Shown piece by piece: positions 23,762 to 36,700 of a stretch of 64,000 nt of DNA (position 1 is its first letter; every line of letters starts with the position of its first letter). A model generated the notes under the pieces. The model was not told the DNA's origin, ran no database searches, and was given only the letters and a program-made list of their open reading frames with translations. Source of the stretch: Platynereis dumerilii (Eukaryota > Annelida > Polychaeta > Phyllodocida > Nereididae). The stretch lies in assembly GCA_026936325.1 (NCBI GenBank), contig JAPTHN010000019.1, positions 13,294,253 through 13,358,252 of the forward strand, in the 5' to 3' direction. The translations under genes and the position numbers were made by a program.

Positions 23762-23772
23762 GGGTTGCTACA

Positions 23773-23874
23773 ATGTCATGTAGATGTCCAGCTGGTCTAG
23801 GACTTGTACTTCTTGGATGTTTGTTTATCCTCATCAAGGGCATCATGTCTCTGCGGGTCTTTCATAAAGAGTAA
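23773..23874 (+). CDS. 33-codon hydrophobic micro-ORF, unit 3 copy
   Basis: Third copy of the micro-ORF, differing from unit 1 by one replacement (L18F) in 33 codons. Same hydrophobic core and charged tail. Presence in all three long units and absence from the short units ties it to L2-L3. Confidence 0.3.
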   Translation: MSCRCPAGLGLVLLGCLFILIKGIMSLRVFHKE

Positions 23875-24020
23875 AATATAAAGATGTTGTCAACTCTGCC
23901 TTGTATCTCTATGTATCTTGCTGCAAAGGATTTAAATCTCTGTCTGTATCACTAACCTTTCTATCTATATTCTTCTCCAATTAAATCAATTACTAAGAAA
24001 ACAAAGGAAAACTTTAGCCA

Positions 24021-24329
24021 ATGTACTGTATCACCATATTGACATCAATTATGCACTGTTGTGTGTCCCAAAACTGTTCCATCTTTAGCATATCTACAAT
24101 GCATTTACCAGCAAAAGACGCTGTGCCTCTCTTTATCCCAAGTGTCAGTGTCGTATATGGAGCTTGTGATGCTCTACATAATGTCTTCTGGGCATCTTTA
24201 TGGACATCTTTATTTGTTCTTTATGCAGAATTTGGTTATGGTTGCCTGACATTGCATGGTGTGCCTGTGTGCATGCATAATGAGCACAACATCCGTATTG
24301 GTTTAGCACTAAAAGATGTGGAACTGTAA
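24021..24329 (+). pseudogene. L3 terminal exon-like frame, unit 3 (102 codons)
   Basis: The best preserved C-terminal L3 frame: AKDAVPLFIPSVSVVYGACD, WASLWTSLFVLYAEFGYG, HGVPVCMHNEHNIRIG, ending ALKDVEL-stop. The final VEL-stop is shared with units 1 and 2. The first 35 codons are out of frame with unit 2. Hydrophobic with paired cysteines, possibly secreted or membrane-bound, but not recognised. Confidence 0.4.
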
Positions 24330-24688
24330 CATTTTGTTTTCATTATTTTTAGTTCAGGAGGTATACCATTATATGTTACTCATTTAAGTATGATTTAACC
24401 CATATGTGGGATCAATTACTTGCAAAGCATTAGTACGAATGTAAGGAGTAATCAACATAAATGCCACTGCAAAATGATGCTGCTCACAAAGATCCAACAA
24501 TAATAAATGTTGATTAATTTTCTTATTGTTAGCAAATGGTAAACAGATATATAATATTTTGCTGTGGACATCGGACGGATGGTTGATTGGATATTATATC
24601 TAGGAGACGGAGAGGGCAATCTGACTAAGGATTATGTTAACTGTTGCGTAAATCTAGCTGAAGCTGAAGAGGGAATAAAAACAGTGTA

Positions 24689-24886
24689 AAAGGTAAAGGT
24701 ACTTTTATTTAACGTGGGTAACCATGCTAAGTCAGTGACTTGTTTCCAGTTGGGCCCACGGCGCCTCCAATTTACGTCTGTTGCGAGCGACGATGTCGTG
24801 GAACGACATGATGGCCAGCCTGGGTATTGAACCCGGGTCCCTCGCTTGTGAGGTGAGTGCTCTACTGACTGAGCTATCGGGGCTGT
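24689..24886 (-). mobile_element. tRNA-derived SINE
   Basis: On the minus strand it starts GACAGCCCCGATAGCTCAGT. An A box TAGCTCAGTCAG lies at 24864-24875 and a B box GGTTCAATACC at 24823-24833, followed by a body with GTCACTGACTTAGC and a tail TAAAAGTACCTTTACC. The tRNA-like head lacks a proper 3' acceptor stem, so it is a SINE and not a tRNA gene. A 3' fragment of the same family lies at 41731-41800. Confidence 0.9.
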
Positions 24887-25215
24887 CACACACTAAGAAA
24901 ATAACTGAGTAATAATATTACTTTCAGTTACCGAAATTGGTCATGGTAGTGACTGGCATCAAAATTCTTCTAATTTTTTTATGAATTTTCGGTGGTATTG
25001 AGATTCATGACCAACGTCGGCAAAATGGCTAAAAACAATACTTCCTGTCTTTTGACCAATCAGAGGGAGTTATTCTTGCAGGAAGCAGTAAGGAAATTGA
25101 CACAAAAATGGCCACAAGGTGTTGCAGCAGCCGTGATGGAACCATTGAATTTTCATAGTGTCACAGCGAATGGCAAATCAGTGCGCTATGACAAAATTAA
25201 TGAGCTGACTAGCTG
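24887..25215. other. Insertion next to the SINE, with short inverted repeat and 70-codon frame
   Basis: This stretch is absent from the matching place in unit 3 (near 17270). It contains CCGAAATTGGTCATG and, 80 bp on, CATGACCAACGTCGG, an imperfect inverted repeat. An open frame (internal ATG near 25007) reads MTNVGKMAKNNTSCLLTNQ to a stop at 25214-25216. A CCAAT word (GACCAATCAGAGGG) is also present. It could be a carried piece of unrelated DNA; function unknown. Confidence 0.35.
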
Positions 25216-26877
25216 ACAAACGGTTATGCACAAGAGCAAGAGACAGCAGTTGTTTTGTTCTATCCCATATCATATATTCCTATATTTCAATATAATTGAT
25301 GTTGCTTTCATAGGTACAGCCTAATACTGTGGTTCCATGGTCGTTTGATTTAGTGAGGTCTGGGGTGTGGGGAGTCACTGGGGTTTGGTTAGATTAAATT
25401 TCAGGCCAAAGGAGGAAGCGTTAATGTGAACACATTAGCTACTTAACACAGATTAAATGGAACTGGGAGGCAGCTAAGGGTCCTGTTTCTCTTATTCTTG
25501 AAGTAGTGTTATCACAAAACTGTCTCTTGTGCTAGTTTTTTGCATGAGACCTGGGCTGTCTGACAGGCCAAAAGTCATTTGATTGATTTCCGAGATTACC
25601 TAAGACAAACCAAACATGTTATATATCAAGAATGACTTTTGTTTAAACGTATGGCTTTGCCATATATCTTGAAAGAGGACTATTTGAAAGTTGTGTAAAA
25701 AATTTGTAGAATATGGAGCATAATGACATGGCATATATTCTGTCAGCGCAGGATAAGAAAATGTCAGAACACTCATATTCATGATACTCGACTTCACATA
25801 CAAAATTGATGGACGGAAAAAGAAAATGGTCTGATGGGATATTTATCATGTGTTTATGGGTGAGATGAAACTTTGACACTGACGAATGACCTTCTACGAC
25901 TCATGAATGATAATTATATTCTTGCTCAAACTGGAATAAAATTCAAGAGCGGCAAGGGTAGTTTTGGATTAATAACCAAATAGGAAAATTCCCATGCAAA
26001 TCTTGGCAGAACACAAAGAGTCTTTTAAAAATTGAGGTCTAAAATAGTTATCATCATAATCCTATTATTGGCAGGACACATTTAGATGCTGTGGCATAGA
26101 ACCAAGAATAGTTGTAAAGCAGTTTTTAATATCGATACAAAAGCTCTAGAGGCATCCTTTAGTCCATAACACCGATTCAATAGCCCCAGCCTAAAACAAA
26201 CAAATGGAAGTGGGATCAGTCATTATATAGACTCTGTAGCAACAGTATTGGACACTGCTGCCCCAAGGTCGAAGCTGGCTGACCAGCACAATGATCCTGT
26301 CAAAGGAAATTTAATGGACTTCAATTTGCCAATCTTGAAGCTGGAAGATCGTACTTCGGGTTAACTGTTGTGGTTAACTTTATTCATTCTTGAAGTTTGG
26401 AATTATTCTGAATAACTCCAGAATAAGTCAATCACAAACATTTTTTACTTCACAGATCATGAACCAAAATTAATTCTGACACGTGTAATGAAGAGCAGAA
26501 AACATATCAATTTGCCAAAAGCCAGAATCAAATATTATATGTCTTTAATAGAACAATAACATGCAAGTTCACTATACACTAGAAATTGTAATTTTGCAGA
26601 GAAAAACATTGACCTCAGCAAAAAAAAAAAAGAACCTATTGTAATATCGATGAAGCAATAAATATGAGGTTACCCCAATTAGCTTCCATATTATAGCAAA
26701 ATGCCATTTTTGCACAGTTATTGTCAATATCGAAATACTATGCATCACATGCAGCCGAATGTGAATACATTTGTTTTTCTTTGTAGTTTGATATACATAT
26801 TACCTTCCTGCATAACTGAAGCACATTTAACTTACTAGAATCCCGACAACAATTCTTAAATTCATGAACAAAAGATA

Positions 26878-27755
26878 GGGGAAGCTTGGGGGAGTTGGGC
26901 CGCAGCGAGGGTTGGGCCACCCATATTTTTGAGAAAGCTACAGCCACCAAAATTTTATAAAAATAAATACCTTTCAATGGATGTAACATACTTGGTTAAT
27001 TTCCTTGTCATGATCTTTAGAGAGTAGAAAATTCTTTGCTCTGAGGTTGGAAAAATGAGTCATGTTATGAGTTTTTAATTGTCTGTCAGACAACAAGGAC
27101 TGAGAAAATTTTCCCTGGCATGCTTGATAGGTTTGACTATTCAGCTGTTATTGACATATTTTGGAAAATTATCAGACAACCAGTTTTGTCATAATTCGGA
27201 TTAAGAAAAAAATGGCCGAATGGGGGAGAGTTGGGCCAGTGCCACGACTGTCCCCACATGTGTTGCATTTACCCAGATTAATTTTTATTAAGACAGAAGA
27301 ACTTGCCTAGAACAATTTTCAACAGAGACTGAATATTTTTAGGCCTTATTACATTTCATGGTCTAATAAATCTAGAAAGGGAGAGTTGGGCCGTCAGGTC
27401 GAAGCTTAAGTCTGACAGCAAACTAGTGTTGCAAGAGGCCTCAATTCGGGATTAATGACTTCTATGACCATTATACTACAGGTTAAAAATATTATTGCCT
27501 CAAGTACAGCTTTACCGAACCAGACATATTGCAATGGCCCAAGTCTCCCACTTAATGGGGAGAGTTCAGCCAAAATTTTTACAATTTTCATAGGGCTGTA
27601 GCTCATATGTACTTGCGCATATATAAGTGCAATCCTACAGATATATTCTCAAATATTTCTAGACTCAATACATCCATTAAGCATCTTTATATAATAATAA
27701 CTGTCAGCAGGAGGCACAAGAATGTAAAAAGTGGCCCAACTCTCCCAAGCTTGCC
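26878..27755. mobile_element. TA-flanked phrase-repeat MITE, family P3
   Basis: Length 878 bp. Ends GGGGAAGCTTGGGGGAGTTG and, inverted, GGCAAGCTTGGGAGAGTTGG, flanked by TA (26876-26877, 27756-27757). The phrase GGGAGAGTTGGGCC or its complement recurs near 26908, 27222, 27377, 27537 and 27556. Without it, flanking sequence resembles unit 3 near 18625-18660. Non-coding. Confidence 0.85.
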
Positions 27756-29454
27756 TATTGATTTCTGTGTTATAATAGAAATTGTCCATTTATTGTAAAT
27801 TGCTGCCAGGGAATTGTCCTAAAATAAGAGGTAAATGCCAATTTTTGCCATCTTTTTGCTGTAGGTTATCTTATCTGATATCTCATATATCAAGAAGTAA
27901 CCTGTCAATTTCTTGCTGAGCAACAAATGATCTCTAAATTGGGGAATGTGATGAGAATTTCCAAATTGCCAAGTTTCACAAGAGATAGGATGTAGATTGT
28001 GGTGCCTGGTGTAAAAAGCTACTGGACAAAATCCACCTCTGCATTGACAGTCCAATATCTTCCTGTTTAAAGGAACAACAATTTAAAGCCATGTGCAGTT
28101 TCATCATCAGTCAGAATATGAGATATCAGACACTGGTATCACCAAAAGTAACCATTGAGAAACAAGAAAAAATGAAAATCTTATATTTTCCAAAAGAATT
28201 TTAAACATAAATGATTGTATAAAAATGTCTGTGTATTTGTACTCAAATAATTCATGTAACAACAATTACTTAAATTTTTTTGGAGTAAGGATCCACAATT
28301 TTCCTATCAGCTCCAAGAACACTTGTTAAATGAACTTCTATACACCGGATACCAACAAAAACTTAAAAACACACAACACCCTTGCTCTGGGTTGAATGTA
28401 GCAGTGTAGCAACCTCATCTTGCTTCATTGTGGTGGTAAATGAGAAAGTTGAGTGAACTCTGATTGAAGTTGCCACAGAGGGGAATAGGGAGACTGGAAA
28501 GCGGCTTCAGGCTTTTCTGACCTCAGTTACAAAGAGGACTCTTATTCAGGCAATTTGGTGTCTAATATTCCTGGACTAATATTATAATGATTATCAACCT
28601 GTATCTATGTTGCAATGCATTGGTCTCCTTCTCCGTATGCTACCATGTGTTATGATACCCCAAATTGCTGGGTAGCTTAAGTCTGAGAGGAAATTCACAG
28701 TCAAATTTATAACTGATGAACGTATAGCTAGACGCTCTGCTAATCCAGTATTGATGTTATGCTAAATATTATGATGTAGTAACTCAATTATATTTTTAGA
28801 AGTTTCCACGAATATTAATTTAGTTACGTGGACAGTTAAGAAGAAATTTGCTTCAACACATTTTATGAAGCGAGGCAACTCTGGTGATTGCTGTGATTGC
28901 TCATGTTGCTGCTGGCAAGTCTTCAAAGGCCATCCACTCAGCCGCATAGGTACAAGTACCATACTTAACCAGACCTTGTGTCACAGCTTCCTACTCTGTT
29001 GTCCTGAAGCACTCTGTTGTGGGAGAAAGGACAGGTGAACTCTGGTACTCCAATTGCTCAAGATTGTCACTCAGGAATGTATTTCTCTTTTTCTAGTGTT
29101 CGTCATGGACATTTTAGACCACTATTGTTTTGGCACAAAATTTTACTTAGCTGAAAATGGCTAAGACTTTGAGGAAAATATCAATGTTAACAACAGAAGC
29201 TTGTGACTTTGGTTTGAGCAATTTCCTTTTTATACCATGTAAGTTATGAAAGTTCCTAATTCTTAATTCTTGTGAGTTGTCTCAAAACCAAATGCAACAG
29301 CATTATTTTTGGCAAAACAATCAATGCTCCCAACCCCTATGAACTGGAGTCTGCAATTATCTCAATCTGAGTTATATTTAGACTGCAGAGCAGACTAATT
29401 TAGATGAACAACTCAGATAAAATATATACAAACATTAAAATCTATAATTCTACG

Positions 29455-29550
29455 TATTAATTTGCACCTTGAGGAAAATCACATTCATGGGTAGCACTAG
29501 TTATGCACCTTAGGGAAAATCACATTCATGTTAGCACCAGTTGTGCACCA
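29455..29550. repeat. 48-bp imperfect tandem repeat
   Basis: GCACCTTGAGGAAAATCACA and GCACCTTAGGGAAAATCACA start two adjacent copies, each followed by TTCATG and a TAGCAC word. Small local duplication within unit 4. Confidence 0.7.
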
Positions 29551-29935
29551 ATTAATAGACAATTGACAGCACGCAGTCGACACAAAACAAATATATACAA
29601 TCAATTTTTCGTAATCATCAGAGATAGATAAAAATCATAGCAAATGATATATATATATACACAGAAGTTTGTTGACAAACATCCTAAAGAACACTATTAA
29701 AGAATCAATATACTGGATGCCATCCAATACTTAAAAGCACAGAAACCTTTGCTCTGAGGTTGAATCTCCCAGTGAAGTAACGTCATCCTGTTTCATTGTG
29801 GGAGTAAATTAGAGAGTTGAAAGAACTCCAATTGAAGCTGCAAAAAGGGGGAAGATTGGAAAGCTGCTTTGGGCTGTTCTGATCTAATAGATAAAGTTGA
29901 CACCTCATTTACTAGGCAATTTGATATCTCATTTA

Positions 29936-30312
29936 CAGTACAACCCAAAATAAGGTATGATTACCCCAGCAGGAAGGACGAATCAGCCACTACTCTACCC
30001 TTTCACACCTATTGACTACCCCTGAATCACTTCCTACTTTTACCTACTTGAAACCTTTTAAAATTTCATTAAAATTGCATTTAAACAACACCAATTAAAA
30101 CTCAATCACCCCTATTGTGTTTGATTTACTTGATATTTTGCACCTCTGCTAATTGCAGTTACATTGGTAGCTGTCTAAATATAGATAGAGTTCTTAATGT
30201 GGGCTAAGGTTGTTGTAAGGAGTCAAAGAGAGTTGTAAGGAGATCTTAGGCAGAATAGGTAAACAGAGGACTTCTGACAGAAACTTTTCTTACTTTATTT
30301 TGGGTTGTACTG
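29936..30312. mobile_element. CAGTACAAC MITE, family M1
   Basis: Length 377 bp; ends CAGTACAACCCAAAATAA and its complement, flanked by TA (29934-29935, 30313-30314). The empty site GATTTACCTGAACTAA is at 3970 in unit 1, giving direct proof of a TA duplication. Close relative of 20633-21021. Confidence 0.88.
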
Positions 30313-30365
30313 TACCTGGAATAATGATATGACAGTTACCAGTCTTCATCTATTGACCTAAGTAT

Positions 30366-33260
30366 ACCAAGCAGCACTTCTAATATTATCCAGAGTAGTA
30401 ATTTAGAAAAATTCCAGGAAAATTTTTGGAGCTATTTGCTTCAACATACTATTACACAACGAGACACTCTGCAGGTTATGCTGTAACTGCTCCTTTTTCT
30501 GGTGGTGTATGTTCGAAGAACATATACACAGCCACAGGGGTACAAGCACCATACCAAACCAGGTCTTGTGTCACTGCTTTGTATTCTGTTATCCTGAGGC
30601 ATTCTGGTGTTTGAGAGAGGACAAGCAAACTGTGGTGTGGCTCTTGTTAGTAATTCTACTCCACAACCTATAGATGCTGAATATGGCCTACAGCTTATTT
30701 TCCTGCGAAAAGTAACTGACAACTTTGGCCACTTTTGCTGTGGCATAAAGTTTGACTTAACTTAACCTACTTAGAATGGCTACAATTTGGAGAAAAAGAT
30801 CAGTGTTAACAACAGAAGCTTGTGACTATGGTTCGAGAATTTACACATTTCATTCTGCTGAAAGGTATGAACGTTCTGAAAGTTTCGAATACAAAGTTCT
30901 TGGGATTTGTCTCAAAACAACATTGTCTTCAGGCAACACAATTAATGCTACCAGCCTTCCTTAACTAAAGTCTTAAATTATCTCATTCACGACCATATTT
31001 AGACCGGAGAGCAGACCTATTTAGATGGTACATGTGACACTTTGTTATAGCTCCAGGCACTTCTGGAGAATAACACATTATTTTGTGAGTTTGTGATGTT
31101 TTCATGAGAGTTGTCTCAAAAACAAATGCAGCAGCATTATTCTGAGGCAATGCTATCAATGTTTCCAACCTTCCTGAACTGAAGTCCGAAATTACCTCAT
31201 TTAAAGCCAGACTTAGATTGGAGAGCAGACCTATTTATGGAAGTGCATGTGACATTTTTCTATAGCTCCAGGCACATCTGGAAAATAACTAATAAATTGT
31301 GAGTTTCTAATGTTAACTGCAGTTTCCAGGTTCTGTTAAAATGGTTCAAAGCAAGCAAGGAAACCAGATTAGGTTGGGCAGTGATAAAAGCTGGGAAACC
31401 TGATGAGTATATGAAATTTTAAAGAGGCATACTGAGTATGTTATGAATTCCATGTGCCACAAAGGAGATACAGAAGAAATTATTACCAATTCATCTGATA
31501 TAATAACAGGCACTGAGGCTGTGCAATGACCTGATATATACATTTTTTAAAGGATCTTCATCTGTGATATGAATAAATTTACCTCATCCAGAGACCAAAG
31601 TACAGCAGCTTGATATATATATATGAGATTTTGTGATGCCATAATTCTTGCCACTAAATAAGTTCTTGTATAACTTAATGTTCTGAAGAGTGAGAAAGGA
31701 AAAATTAAAATCCTTTTAAGAAAGCATCCAGTTTGATGTGTCTACATATTATATGATATACTGGCCATACAACTTCAGTTGTAATGGAATCTTGAATATA
31801 TCTATTTCAAGAGATTTACCATTGCTTTGAATGTGGAAACATGTTTCTGACTTCTGTAATGTTTGGGAGTGCACTTACTTGGCATCTTCAATATCAAGTT
31901 TCTCGCACAAATGCAACATTCATGTCTTTTCATCAATTCATTAGTTGAGCTATTGTATTACCATTCTGCTCTCTTTCCAAGAGTTTTCAATGGAATGTTC
32001 ATAACAAATTTACAACATGTGGCTATCGATAGTTCTTCTTGAAAACTTCTCCAATTATTAGTACTCATACAGAGTTACATGGATTGCTGATTTGTCAACA
32101 AAAATGTGTAGAAACAAGCAGATAAATATAATTGATTAGATCGGCTGAAAGATTCCTCATTGCCTTTAAAGGAAGAGGGCTTTGCTCACTTAATCTAATT
32201 TCTGTAATGATGGCTGATAGCATTACAAGGGATTACAGTATTGCAACCTGACCCTTAGTTTTAAGGCCTGAGTGTGTCCTCAATGCAGTTTCCCAAATGC
32301 TTACTTTTTGTTTAATACAAGAAAAGCACTTTGCAACAGTTGTATCAATGCCAATATTCTATTGACAAAACATAATTATGTGGTAGAGGTTTTAAGTACT
32401 CTTTTGAAGCATTTCATAATGGTATCATTTACTTCTATGATAAACTGAGTGGTCTCTTATAGCCATATATGACAAATATTAGTGATGGCTCAGTTGCATG
32501 ATGTGGGGAAATTCAATCAATCATAATAATATCATCGCTCTAGTGGAAGTAATTGGTGTGTCAGAAACTTCTCGGTGCTTAGAAGGTGCAACTCAATTGT
32601 GTAATTCAGAATGAAATACCAAACTTAGCTCCTCTGACTGCCACGGTTGTCCACCCTGATCTATTTCCGAGACCAAAGGAAGCCTCATTTTTGTTTTAAT
32701 GTCCACTCATAACGATAAAAAGAAGTACCAGAAGACCTCATAAATATAAAGAAACCAGCCTCACATCTCCTTGACATTTTTGATTTGTAGACGAGTACTG
32801 CATGATGCCATCTTTAATCCTAGAATAATCTAAATTACCAACAAATTTAATGCATAAAATTTGTCTAATAAATTTAATTCTCTAGCTGTCCTGTCCAAAG
32901 GTACACAATTTTGGAAGGTTTTCCATAAGTTTAATAACTACTGTAAAAGAACAAAAAATGTTTGAGATTACAATCTAAATTTTCTCCAAACTAAACCTGC
33001 AAGAAGACTGCCAGTCTCTGACAGAGCAGCAAATGAGCAACAGATTGAGAATCAAGAAATGTGGATCAAGAAAAACATATATACACCAAAAAAGAACAGC
33101 CAAGTAGTGAAAGAGATTGGCTGTAGATTGCTGTTCCTGGTGTAAGTAGCTACTGGACAAAGGTCCAGCTCTGCAACTGGCAGTCCAATATCTTTCTATA
33201 TGAAAGGGAACAGAAGTTAAGGGCAAACTTCATCATTGGTCAGTATATAGGATGTGTCTG
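30366..33260. repeat. Recent segmental duplication, left copy
   Basis: Pairs with 34460-39020 at roughly 94-95 percent identity by eye (for example AGCAGCACTTCTAATATTAT against AGCAGCACTGCTAATCTTAT). The left copy has about 400 bp around 31030-31430 that the right copy lacks. The right copy alone carries the hAT-like insertion. This is the youngest duplication in the array. Confidence 0.85.
32400..32950 (+). repeat. Segment X, short-format spacer (copy 1)
   Basis: Follows L1 in short-format units (copies near 38150-38720 and, weaker, 42310-43030). It includes TTCATAATGGTATCATTTAC and TAGCTCCTCTGACTGCCA. A plus frame near 32606-32698 reads IPNLAPLTATVVHPDLFPRP; the 38.4-kb copy keeps IPNLAPLTAKAVHPDLF. 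This segment replaces L2-E2 of the long units. Confidence 0.6.
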
Positions 33261-33269
33261 CACTGCTCT

Positions 33270-33700
33270 TATTTATGACCACCACCTAGAAAATAATTCG
33301 GATCAGGTTTTATGCGCTCTTGTACAAACAAATAACTTGACTACGTAAGACTTGTGTTGTGCCCTGGATCAGCCGGGGGCAGCTCAACCCACCATTTTTT
33401 GTGGAGGCAGTTGCACTTTTATTTTGGTGACAGCCGTATGATGATGAGATGAGAAGACTGGTAGCTGAACATACCCTATTAATTCAGGGATGCCCAGGGT
33501 CTTTCAACTGCCCCAGCATAGAATACAGAATACAGTAAGGTCACTTTCTGTGAATTTCAGTGAACGAGAACAATCATCTATCTTGAATCTTTATATTCCT
33601 TAGGTGAGCCTTTTTCAACCTTTCTTGGAAGTGAACCCTGTGTATAAAGCCTAAAAATAAGCACAATATAAGGCAAAAAAATGCTGCTAAAATTCTGTCG
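33270..33700. other. Single-copy insertion between array blocks
   Basis: About 430 bp with no counterpart elsewhere in the window, GC-richer than its neighbours (GGATCAGCCGGGGGCAGCTC). No convincing frame, terminal repeats or RNA-gene signature found. Confidence 0.35.
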
Positions 33701-36700
33701 GATTCAGCCGTATTAGTGGTAGTCTACTTCACATACAAAATTGACGGACTATAAAAAAAGTTTGATGCATTGTGAGACATCCCAGACAAGCTTGATAGGA
33801 TATTCATCACGTGTTTATGAATGAGTTGAATCTTTTACACCGATGAATGGTCTTCTATGACTCATGAGTGATAATTGTATTCTTACTCAAACAGGTATAA
33901 GTTTCTGGAGCACTAGGGGTAGTTTGGGATTTATAACCTATAGGAAAATGTCCATACACCTCTTATATGCAAGATAAGACAACCTATAATGCAAGCAGAA
34001 CACAAAAAGTCTTTTTAGAATATTCAAGAAGTACAGATCCTAGAATAAGTTGTGAGTCACTGTTTTAATCCTACACAAAAGCCTTTGAGAATCCTTTAGT
34101 CCATAACATCAATTCAACAGCCCCAGTCTAAAACAGACAAATGGAAGTGGTATCAGGTCAATCCCTTTACAGCCGATATATACACTTTGTAGCAACATTA
34201 TTGGACGCCACTACCCAAAGGCCAATGCTGAGTAAGCAGTAGAATGATCCTGTCAAACTTATTTAGTGAACCAAAATTTGCCAATTTTGAAACAGGAAGA
34301 TAAAGCTTTGGACTTACTTTTTGCAGGTTTATTTTATTCATTCAGCTGCTCATTTTGAAATTAAACTGTTATAAATATTTTCACACATCCCCAGAATAAT
34401 GCAATGACAATATACTCTCTGACACAGAACAGGAAAGACGAATCACTATTAATAAAAGAATTCCAAGCAGCACTGCTAATCTTATCCAGAGTAGTAATTT
34501 AGAAAAATCCAGGAACATTTTTGGAACCATTTGCTTCAACATACTATTACACAATGAGACACTCTGCAGGTTATGCTATGACTGCTCCTTTTGCTGGTGG
34601 TATATGTTCGAAGGTCATCTACTCAGCCACAGGGGTACAAGCACCATACAAAACCAGACCTTGTGTCACGGCTTTATACTCTGTTATCCTGAGGCATTCT
34701 GGTGTTTGAGAGAGGACAAGCAAACTGTGGTGTGGCTCTTGTTCTACTCCACAACCTATAGATGCTGAATATGGCCTACAGCTTCTTTTCCTGCAAAAAG
34801 TAACTGACAACTTTGGCCACTTTTGCTGTGGCATAAAGTTTGACTTAACTTAACCTAAGACCAGTGTTAACAACAGAAGCTTGTGACTTTGGTTAGAGAA
34901 ATTTCACATTTCATTCTGCTGAAAGGTATGAACGTTCTGAAAGTTTCGAATACAATGTTTTTGGGATTTGTCTCAAAACAACATTGTCTTCAGGCAACAC
35001 AATTAATGCTACCAGCCTTCCTTAACTAAAGTCTTAAATTATCTCATTCACAGCCATATTTAGACCAGAGAGCAGACCTGTATGTTATGAATTCCATGTG
35101 CCACAAAGGAGATACAGAAGAAATTATTACCAATTCGTCTGATATAATAACAGGCACTGAGGCTGTGCAATGACCCTGAAGGGGGTTTAATACCATGAAA
35201 CAGTAACATAACTTCTGGTTCTCATAAACTGCAAGATAAATACATTTTTTAAAGGATCTTCATTAGGGTGGTTCGAAAAACAACAATTTTACCGAAGAGG
35301 GCAAGACACCCCCTCATTTTGTTCCATTTGCCAAATGATACACCCATGCAAAATTTTGGACTCTTAAGTTAAATAGAAGTGGGTGCTCACGGAGCCTGAA
35401 CTTTTAGCCAAAACAGCAAAAAATTGTTAATACGCAAATCCGCGGTTTGGCATAACTTTGTCAGTTTTAAAGCTACAAAGTTCAAACTACCGTTATTGAA
35501 ATGACCACCTTTCATTTGAATGGTAACATGATGGGTCTGCAAGGATATTGAGTGATCAATTTTTTCTTAAATTTTGTTTTACCAGAAATGAAAGTTTTCG
35601 AATTTCATAAATTGCTATAATGATCATTTTAGTGCTTAAATTGGTTTTAATAAGACATCTTGCATATATACTAGATATAATTTATACCTAACTTCTTCAT
35701 TGTATGATACTTCAGTTGCTGGGGATTGTGGGATTATTTTTTAACAGAATGAAGTCAGAATAGTTAATAAGGGGGATTCATTCTTCCATATTTTCGGTTC
35801 ACTGATTCAGTAGCAAAAACCTCATACACTCATTTGGATTTAATATTAATGCTCAGGAACATTATTTCTAAAATAAATGCCATTGAGATAGATGATCTGG
35901 TTAATAATAGTATGATTTAATGTTTTTGTACTAATACTGCTATGCATCTCGAGTATTGAAAACAAAATTGTGCAAGGAGATTAACATTTGCACTTAGCCT
36001 TACATACTTTGATGATGTTACAATGTGAATTAATACAAAATTTGTGTATGTGATTGACCTAAGTATGTGGGCTTGTCTGAGACTTAATAAAAAAAAAAGA
36101 ACTGATAAAGAACTGTATGGTCACATCCTTCATACATAATTATCCAGAATAGCAGGGTAGATAATTTTATATCTTTCAAGTTCAATAACAGTTAATGATT
36201 GTCACTTATAAGTGTGCTGTGGTTCATAATTTCCAGTGATTTCAAGACAGACCTTATCATGAATAATTGAATATTGATAGGTCTGACCATTGGCATTGTT
36301 TTGTATTTTGAGCACATTAACATGTTATACTCCAACATTCCCAATGTTCCAGGGAAACACCCACAACAATCTACCAAGCGACATTCATCAAATCTATTGC
36401 ATTTTTTACTCTGCATCTAATTTCAGTCAATTCAACTGCAAATTATTTTCTTCTTGTTGTATTGTCTCTATAATGACACATTTTATGACATCACCAAAGT
36501 GTACATTACCAAATGTTGTACTCATTGGGATTAAACATTATTTCATTTTTACATACTCTAGTATTAAGACATCACATCAAGGAAAACGGTATGCTCACTG
36601 CTCAGTATTGATCATTAACACGAGAATGAATCTAGAAATAGATATACCTTTAAAAACATTGAGGTAAAGTATTAATTTTCCTGTCAAACAAAGGTATTTG

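Larger units (their letters stand above)
16560..24380. repeat. Tandem array unit 3 (long format)
   Basis: Landmarks: L4 17450, L5 18190, L6 18560, L7 18803-19060, L8 19110, L9 19225-19420, L10 19850-20010, L1 23060-23290, L2 23530-23880, L3 23960-24330. It carries two CAGTACAAC MITEs (16.58, 20.63 kb) and a LINE at 21.4-22.8 kb. E2 is absent or unrecognisable between L5 and L7, unlike units 1, 2 and 4. Confidence 0.85.
24380..33270. repeat. Tandem array unit 4 (transition from long to short format)
   Basis: Begins like a long unit (L4 25380, E2 26075-26370, L7 27903-28170, L8 28290, L9 28400, L10 28870-29050). It then repeats L9 (29760-29935) and L10 (30455-30640), reaches L1 (32110-32310) and continues into segment X (32400-32950) and a short-format L7 (32990). 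L2, L3 and the micro-ORF never reappear after this point. This unit therefore holds the switch between the two formats. Confidence 0.75.

Noticed and set aside
24823-24886. A tRNA gene
   Set aside because: A and B boxes are present, but the cloverleaf lacks a matching 3' acceptor arm and runs into a SINE body and tail.
36290-36667. A transposase encoded inside the hAT-like element
   Set aside because: The 125-codon frame has no DDE, zinc-finger or dimerisation motif that I can see, and its composition looks like chance.
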